From contig NC_072893.1 in assembly GCF_027943255.1 (NCBI RefSeq), forward strand, positions 42,368,001 through 42,432,000: DNA of 64,000 nucleotides, written 5' to 3'. The stretch's first letter is position 1, and each line of letters opens with the position of its first letter. Positions 58,191 to 64,000 of the stretch are shown here, piece by piece. This DNA comes from Anastrepha obliqua (lineage: Eukaryota > Arthropoda > Insecta > Diptera > Tephritidae). Under the pieces are notes generated by a model. That model made no database searches. It was not told the origin of the DNA and saw only the letters and a list, made by a program, of their open reading frames with translations. Position numbers and translations under genes: made by a program.

Positions 58191-59455
58191 TCAGGTCAGT
58201 ACATAAGTTCGTGCGTATTTTACCCATAATTTCACTTTTGTACGACTTTTGCATACAAAAAATTATTCGCGGAACTATTTATATTTTCTCTTGTGCATCA
58301 ACAAGTGATTTTAATAGCGGATAGAAGCACGTGTTGTTAAAAAATAAAATGGAATTTTCGAACGCGTATAAGAGGCATATTTTGTATTTTTTTTATAAAA
58401 GTGGTAAAAATCCAACAACTGCTCCTGCAGAAATGAACACTGTTCACGGAGAGGATATCGTGAGTGTAAGGACTGCGCAAAAGTGGTTTTCAAAATTCCG
58501 AAGTGGTAACTGCGACGTGGAGGATGCCCCGCGCGCTGGTCATCCTGAAGTCTTTAACTCCGACGCCTTGCTCGAACTCGTGGAAGCTGAGCCAAATTTG
58601 ACAGTCGATATGATAGCTTAGAGGTTAAATTCATCACATGGAACAGTTCACAGGCTCCTGGTTATGTTGAGAAAGGTTTCAAAGCTGGGAAAATGGGTTC
58701 CGCATAGACTTTCCGTCGCCAACCTTCAGTAGAGAGTGAATGTCTGTTTTGAGCTGCTGTAACGGCTTGAAAATGAAAGTTTCTTTAACCGTATCGTTAC
58801 TGGTGATGAAAAATGGGTTATTTACAATAATCCTGTTTGCAATCGCCAATGATTCGATAAAGACGAAACACCAGAACCGACCCCTAGAGATGGCCTTCAC
58901 CCCAAGAAGATTCTCCTGTATTTTTTATGGGATATGGCCGGTTTTGTTTATTATAAACTTCTGGAACCAAACCAGACGATAACTGCTGATTATTATTCCC
59001 ATCAGCTATCAAACTTGAATGAGGCACTTAAAAAAAAAATCGACCGTCTTTTGTGAATAGACGCAAAGTTTTGATTCACCACGACAACGCAAGACCTCAT
59101 ACCGCAAGGCAAATATTAGACAAGCTGAACGAGCTCGGATGGGAGCTAATGCCGCATCCACCATACTCTTCGGATATTGCACCTTGTGATTATCACCTTT
59201 TCCGTGGACTTCAATCCCATATGAGTAACATGAACTACTCCTCAAAAGAAGCTATAAAAAGGGATGGATATCGAAGCGTTTTTTGGCTCCAAGGACAAAC
59301 AATTTTTTAAGCAGGGAATTAAAAATTTGCCTAAACGTTGGGAAGACATTGTAAATAATGAATGAAAATATATTATTGATTAATAAATTCTTTAAACATC
59401 TTTTTTATTAATTTTAAAACCACCTTTACACGCACGAACTTGTGGACTGACCTGA
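58191..59455 (+). mobile_element. mariner (DD34D) element with both ends
   Basis: The left end TCAGGTCAGTACATAAGTTC and the right end inward TCAGGTCAGTCCACAAGTTC are inverted repeats; TA lies at 58189-58190 and 59456-59457. The length is 1265 bp. The coding core is at 58349-59364 in several frames. The 13-bp TATTTCGAATTAT to the left (58179-58191) recurs at 59491-59503, just after an A-rich run. Confidence 0.92.
58349..59364 (+). pseudogene. mariner transposase pseudogene
   Basis: The ATG at 58349 gives MEFSNAYKRHILYFFYKSGK, then RTAQKWFSKFRSGNCDVED, NLTVDMIA and a stop at 58619-58621, with the helix-turn-helix domain clear. RIVTGDEKWVIYNNP (first Asp) follows, then HHDNARPHTARQILDKLNE (second Asp) and SSDIAPCDYHLF (third Asp), 34 residues apart. 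The tail GIKNLPKRWEDIVNN is in another frame. Multiple frameshifts make it inactive. Confidence 0.9.
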
Positions 59456-59598
59456 TATTACTCAGTAATTGAAAAGTAGTAAAAAAAAGTATTTCGAATT
59501 ATTTGAATAAGGACAAATTTAGCTTTGTTAATTTCTTCTTCTTTATCTCTTATTATAGGCTTTGCCTGTTTTTCTTTATACAACAATTAGGATACATC
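59456..59598. other. Spacer with A-rich run and 13-bp repeat
   Basis: Contains AGTAGTAAAAAAAAGTATTT: an A-run followed by the 13-bp copy of the sequence left of the mariner. No gene. Confidence 0.6.
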
Positions 59599-60030
59599 GT
59601 TGCCGACCAGTTTTCCCAATCCATTCTTCCCAAAACTTTTTTCCCAATGCTTACTTTTCCCAAAGGCAAATGTTCCCAAATTTTTTCATCCAAACTGTTT
59701 TTCCCAAGACTTTTTTCCCAAAAGTCATTTTTCCCAAAACTTTTGTTCCCAATAAAATAAATTCTTTAGAGGAGTTCTACGCAAAAATACGGTGGATTGC
59801 GTAGCCGGAGTCGGACTGATGAGGGTTATTTTTTTGAAGCGCGGCCGAAGGCCGCCCACGCGAAAAGAAGTTCTACGCTAAAAAAAAACAAGTTTGGGAA
59901 AAATAGGATTTTAATTGAATTGGGAAAATTGTTTTTGGGAAAATTGGTTTGGGAGTTATTTTATTGGGAACAAAAGTTTTGGGAAAAATGACTTTTGGGA
60001 AAAATGGATTGGGAAAAGTGTACGGTAACC
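59599..60030. mobile_element. Foldback-like element with long inverted repeats of TTTTCCCAA units
   Basis: Left arm (59599-59758) is built of TTCCCAAAA/TTTTCCCAA units every 15-20 bp. The right arm (about 59893-60030) carries the reverse complement. The inner section, GGGAACAAAAGTTTTGGGAA at 59965-59984, has an exact inverted copy at about 59731-59750, and the match extends over about 45 bp. The outer ends are related (GTTGCCG versus GTTACCG). The centre holds a GCGGCCGAAGGCCGC hairpin (59841-59855) and a CTACGCAA/TTGCGTAG pair. There is no gene. The organisation is like foldback transposons. Confidence 0.72.
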
Positions 60031-60154
60031 AGGAAACATACATATATATTTATACATTAAAGTTTCCATATATACATTGATACATAAAGACGATTTAATA
60101 TTTAGGGATATTACACATAAATTCTTGAACATTCCTGTACAATACAATGCATGG
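60031..60154. other. No gene recognised; short spacer
   Basis: AT-rich DNA with an ATACATATATATTTATACATT stretch split by other bases. Nothing is recognised. Confidence 0.5.
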
Positions 60155-61205
60155 TGTGGTTGATTTTCTGCTTAGGTGATATTCAATTTTCTGCCCATCA
60201 TTTTGGTGGCCTTCCTGGTCGTCTTCTTCCCATCTGGTGTTATTTTTATCAACCGACTACTAGGGGCTCGTGTCACATATTCGTTCCATGCTCGTTTTCT
60301 GGCTCTTATGAATTTTACAATGTCGGTCACCCCTGTCTGTGTTCTTGCCTCCTTGTTTCTTATATGGTTTAGTCTAGTTTTCCCAGCTATGAACCTAAGG
60401 GAACGCATTTCAGTAGTCCGCAGCAGTTGTTTCGTTTTCATGTTTTCTGCACGAGCTTCTGCTTCATAAGTCAATATCGGCCTTACAATTGTTTTATAGA
60501 TTTGTGTTTTATTTTCCATGTGCATGTACTTGTTTTTCCACACGATTTCTCGCAGGCATCCTGATATCCGTGAGCCGTTTGCGCATCTCTCTCGCATCTC
60601 AGTTATTATATCTCGATTGCTATATTAGATACATCTACACCCAAACATTTAAATTGTTTTTGTTGAGCACGTGGTATTGAGATCGCTGATGACTTGTAGG
60701 ATTTGTCGAGGTGCCTTTCTTTCTTTTAATATTTGCGATCAAACGCATTTTTAAGATCAACAAAACACTTTAGCAGGATTATCGCACTCGATTGACTTTT
60801 CCATAATTTGTTGTAAAATAAATATACAATCCGTTGTGGACCTGTTTTGACGAAAGCCTTGCCGCTCCTCTTGCTCATGTAGGTAAGGACGGAGTTGCGA
60901 CAACAAAATCTTAGAGAAAAGCTTTTGAACTGAGCTTAGCATACCGCGAAAATTCTGTGGATCATCTTTCTTGACTTTTCTAAGAATTGGTATCTTAACG
61001 CTTGATTTCCACTGTTGCGATATTTTTTCATTTCTCAATAAAATGTTGAAGAGATGTGCAATCTCTTGATGAAGATACTCTCCACCATATTTAAGCATTT
61101 CATTTGCAATACCGTCAGGGACAGGAGTTTTTCCATTATTGAGTATTTTTATTGCAAGTTCAATTTCCGTAGTAGGGATAGTTACATCTCTAGATTCAAA
61201 ATTTA
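60155..61205 (-). pseudogene. LINE reverse transcriptase with internal deletion
   Basis: The minus strand from 61205 has PDGIANEMLKYGGEY, LLRNEKISQQWKSSVKIPI, DDPQNFRGM, KILLSQLRPYLHEQEERQGF, NRSTTDCIFILQQIM and CFVDLKNAF, the fingers and first palm block. At about 60735 it jumps to SGCLREIVWKNKYMHME, IYKTIVRPILTYEAEARA and DIVKFIRARKRAWNEYV, the C-terminal part. The YADD block is lost. It resembles RTE/jockey-type LINEs without RNase H. Confidence 0.82.
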
Positions 61206-62189
61206 TTATTTAAATATATATTTCTTTTTATTATTAAATTTAAATTCTATTAATTTTATTTGGTTTTTGCTTATAGTAAAATTTAACAAAATTGAATGAA
61301 AGTATTTTTCGATAATCTTTTTAAAACTGCAATTACGCTATTGTTGCTTTGTTAATTTTCATTTAATTTAAAAGCACTGAATGTGAATTTAGCTTTTTTT
61401 TTTCAAATCCTACTCTGTGCGCCTTCAGTTATGTATTATATTTCAGTTCAAGCGTTTTCATTCGACCAATTCTTGCTTGCTTGCAAAGCACCAATTTACG
61501 CTTGTGCATGTATGTGTAAGCAATATCTTTCCATGCACTGCACTCACTTGTGTTTATCGATTCTGCTGTTCAATCGAGTGTAAAACGTTTTTACAAATTT
61601 AATCACAGCCAAACAAAAGACAAAGTCCCCAAGGCCAATGCGGCTCTAGAAATGGGCTGAGCAAAGGAGGCACTAAGATAATACAAACACATGAAAAAAA
61701 TTCACATAGAATTAAGTTTCAGTAGCACAACACATACATATTTCATTAAAACCATCCCCCTTCAAGTTCACTTTTCGATTTTGTTAATAACTTTTCTCCC
61801 TTCGCAGCAACTTCAGTCAATAGGTTCGAGTAATTAAGTTTTTACGCTTCGCTGCTCTGACTGCACATTACGTTTGAGTCACAAGCTTCGTGACTCTAAG
61901 TATGTGTGTGTGTGTGCCTAAGAATATTTACGTATACAAAATGGGAACATTTCAAAGCATATTTTGCTGACGACAACACAATTTCCCGCTCAACTTAATT
62001 AAAAAGTATTAAACCGAGTACAAATATTTTACAGGTATAATCAAGAAATTTATGTTATTCCAATGAGCTAAGGCCATGAATTATTTATTATGTACTTCAA
62101 TATGTGCGAAAGATATTTAGTTTTGTGCATACATATTATATCATACATATTAGGGTTCACCACCCTACATAAAAAAAAAAATTAGAATT
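61206..62189. other. No gene recognised
   Basis: AT-rich DNA with a GTGTGTGTGTG microsatellite near 61904-61916 and an A-run at 62172-62182. The overlapping frames at 61383-61602 have no domain. Confidence 0.5.
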
Positions 62190-63690
62190 ATTTTTCCATC
62201 GAAATCTCTCCAACGCCAATCTCTTAATGAGCTGGCTAAACAATATCGTATTATCTTATGCTGGGTTGCAGGTCACAGAGATAAACCAGGGAACTGTAGG
62301 GCTAACCAACTTGCAAGAGAAAGTACCTGGAAGCCAAACATAAGTAATTTTATGGCGGTACCTCTCGCAACTTGTAAGCTTCTTGTTATGGATAGACTAA
62401 TCAATTAAGTAAATTAAAGATGTATTACTGCCAATACTTGTGAAATTGCTAGGACAAAAACATGGCCAAGGCTAAATCTACGTCTGTTCAAGTATATTAA
62501 AAAAAGTTAGTAGACCTCAAACCAGGACCTTAATAGGGGCTCTCACAGGACATTGTTGCATAGGAAATCACGCAAGGAGATTAGGCCTTTACTAGGTATA
62601 TATCCATGAAATGATACTTTCAGCTATTAGTCCCTAGATGTCGCTGGGGGTATTTTTAAATCTTCCCAAATATCTTGTTTTTTTCGTCTGTCATCTGTCA
62701 ACAATATTCAGTTCATTGTTTGTTACGATTTGCGGTCATCGTTGATTTTCTGTTATCAATTGAAGAAATACGCTTCTAAAGCTCATCAAATGCTTACAGA
62801 AGCTTATGGTGGACATGCTCTAAGTAGAGCACAGTGCTTCAGGTGGTTTGAAAAATTCCGAAGTGGTGATTTTAGCGTGGAGAACGAGGACCGTGGCCGA
62901 CCACCGAAAAAGTTTGAGGACGCCGAATTGCAAGCATTGTTGAATAAAGATGATGGTCAAACACAAGAAATGATGGCAGAGCAGTTGGGAGTGACCTAAA
63001 AAAGCATTTCCAAACGTTTGAAACACATGGGCATGATTTTAAAGGTCGGAAGATGTGTGCCGCATGAACTGACAATGTACCGCCACATCGAACAAGAGCG
63101 ACCTGGGAATTGGTGGAGACGTACGATTGGGAACCGCTGGTGCATGCGGCTTACTCACCAGACTTGGCGCCTTCCGATTACAATATCATTTGTTTGCATC
63201 GATGGGCGCATTTTCGCACTTTCCGAGCAGCGGCTCAATTCTCACGAAGAAGCCAAAAAATGGTTCGATGATTGGTTTGAGGCCAAAGACGGCCAATTTT
63301 TTTGGCGCGGCATCCACAAATTGCCTGGCGACGGCTATTATTTTGAAGATAAAATTTGTAACCATTTTTTGTACATGCATGATTTCTGTCGTAGCTGCAG
63401 AAATGAGGAGGAGTTGGAAACAATTCAACACTTTTTTTTGCACATGCCCGGCTGTAGCCAGAAGCAGGAAACGATATTTACGAACCTACTTCTTCTGAAT
63501 ATAGATAATCTATACACTTTAGGTATCAACAGCCTTTTACGCTCGCGTCAAAAGCTCAGGATGGTTCAATATGGAAGGGGAAATGTAGCCCAGTCCCGGA
63601 CCCATTTCTTGGTCTAAATGGCATCGCTGTCTCTATGTGCGATGCGGCTGCCAAACCTAACCTAACCTTCCATCGAAATAATAAAATTTA
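62190..63690 (+). pseudogene. RNase H-type LINE 3' end, split by a mariner
   Basis: The left part (62200-62600) shows CWVAGHRDKPGNCRANQLAR (end of RNase H; Pro-Gly-His remains as Ala-Gly-His) and GALTGHCCIGNHARRLGL. The right part (63372-63617) shows DFCRSCRNEEELETIQHFF and MPGC, the C-x2-C...H zinc motif, and a stop near 63617. A mariner lies between them. The tail has CCTAACCTAACC. The RNase H start and reverse transcriptase are absent. Confidence 0.8.
62605..63371 (+). pseudogene. mariner (mauritiana-like), core deleted, nested in the LINE
   Basis: 62730-62999 gives LKKYASKAHQMLTEAYGGHA, RWFEKFRSGDFSVENEDRG and LLNKDDGQTQEMM, then a stop and RLKHMGMILKVGRCVPHEL, which is the helix-turn-helix half. 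The central core is deleted. The text resumes with AYSPDLAPSDY in one frame and EEAKKWFDDWFEAKDGQFFW in another, ending with GIHKLPG and GYYFED. Catalytic Asp blocks one and two are missing. Element ends are approximate. Confidence 0.82.
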
Positions 63691-63699
63691 GTATCTTTT

Positions 63700-64000
63700 G
63701 CGACGCCTGTAATATTATTAACCTGATCGATTTGAGGACTTTTCTGTTGTCTTGTTCATTGGCTTTACACAGCAATAGAAAGATCAATTCTAACTTACGG
63801 CGTACTGGTATGATGACCGGCTTTAGGTTGGAGGTACACCAATCAGACTATGGATCATATACAAAGGATGGCCAGTTAATAAATACAAAAGTGTTATCCA
63901 GCAGTAATGTCGCCATTTATTCAGACAGTCAGGCTGCAAAACGCACTCTACGTTCCCTACTACGATTATTGTAGAAGCTGCTATAATACATATATTGGGT
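63700..64000 (+). pseudogene. RNase H-type LINE fragment at the window edge
   Basis: RSILTYGVLV resembles the reverse-transcriptase end, and NVAIYSDSQAAKRTL at 63900-63945 is the RNase H Asp block. The two are much closer than in a full element, so a deletion lies between them. It has stops and runs out near the window end. Confidence 0.65.

Overview
This window looks like a eukaryotic, insect (dipteran) chromosome segment with no host gene I can support. Everything that gives a recognisable protein is a transposable element (TE) or a relic of one. The sequence is AT-rich and full of short microsatellites. The elements present are Tc1/mariner/pogo and piggyBac DNA transposons, R1-, RTE- and RNase H-bearing LINEs, a tRNA-derived SINE, and a gypsy-type errantivirus carrying an env gene. 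That mixture fits a higher fly. The many DD41D ('rosa'-type) elements, first described from Ceratitis, make a tephritid fruit fly my best guess, but this is inference. The region is most simply read as intergenic or deep-intronic TE-rich DNA. || Layout. 1-11 kb: a DD41D element (938-1821), a piggyBac fragment, a mariner 3' end, an almost intact Tc1 element (4673-6307), LINE tails, and a TTAA-flanked element (9457-10961) that hosts a second DD41D copy. 11.8-15 kb: a Tigger/pogo element (from 11796) split by a 355-bp retroposed repeat with clear target-site duplication (TSD) and by a LINE fragment, followed by a truncated mariner. 15-19 kb: RNase H-type LINE remnants on both strands, one split by a mariner. 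21-26 kb: a DD41D element, mariner pieces, two SINE copies, and the best-preserved LINE reading frame (RNase H plus C-terminal zinc motif, 23786-24859). 27.9-29.7 kb: a mariner split by an RTE-like LINE with a 10-bp TSD. 30-39.3 kb: a DD41D relic, a SINE, a maT-like (DD37D) relic, three RTE-like LINEs (one split by a DD41D deletion derivative), and a mariner with both ends (38002-39280). 40.5-44.8 kb: a mariner with both ends, a SINE split by an R1-like LINE (16-bp TSD), and another mariner. 47-48.7 kb: a DD41D element split by a short mariner. 49.8-56.6 kb: a DD41D element split by a 6-kb errantivirus, whose 5' LTR is itself split by a DD41D miniature element. 56.8-64 kb: LINE pieces, a mariner (58191-59455), a foldback-like inverted repeat (59599-60030), and a LINE split by a mariner at the right edge. 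|| How the parts relate. No pathway or operon is present; the biology lies in the layering of insertions. At least eleven nested insertions can be read, several proven by TSDs or by restoration of the host element's reading frame across the insert. Four catalytic-spacing classes of the Tc1/mariner superfamily (DD34D, DD34E, DD37D, DD41D) plus pogo/Tigger occur together. Several DD41D copies share loss of the DNA-binding half of the transposase while keeping the catalytic half. The two LTRs of the errantivirus differ at 2 of about 410 positions, so that insertion is recent, although its pol region is missing.
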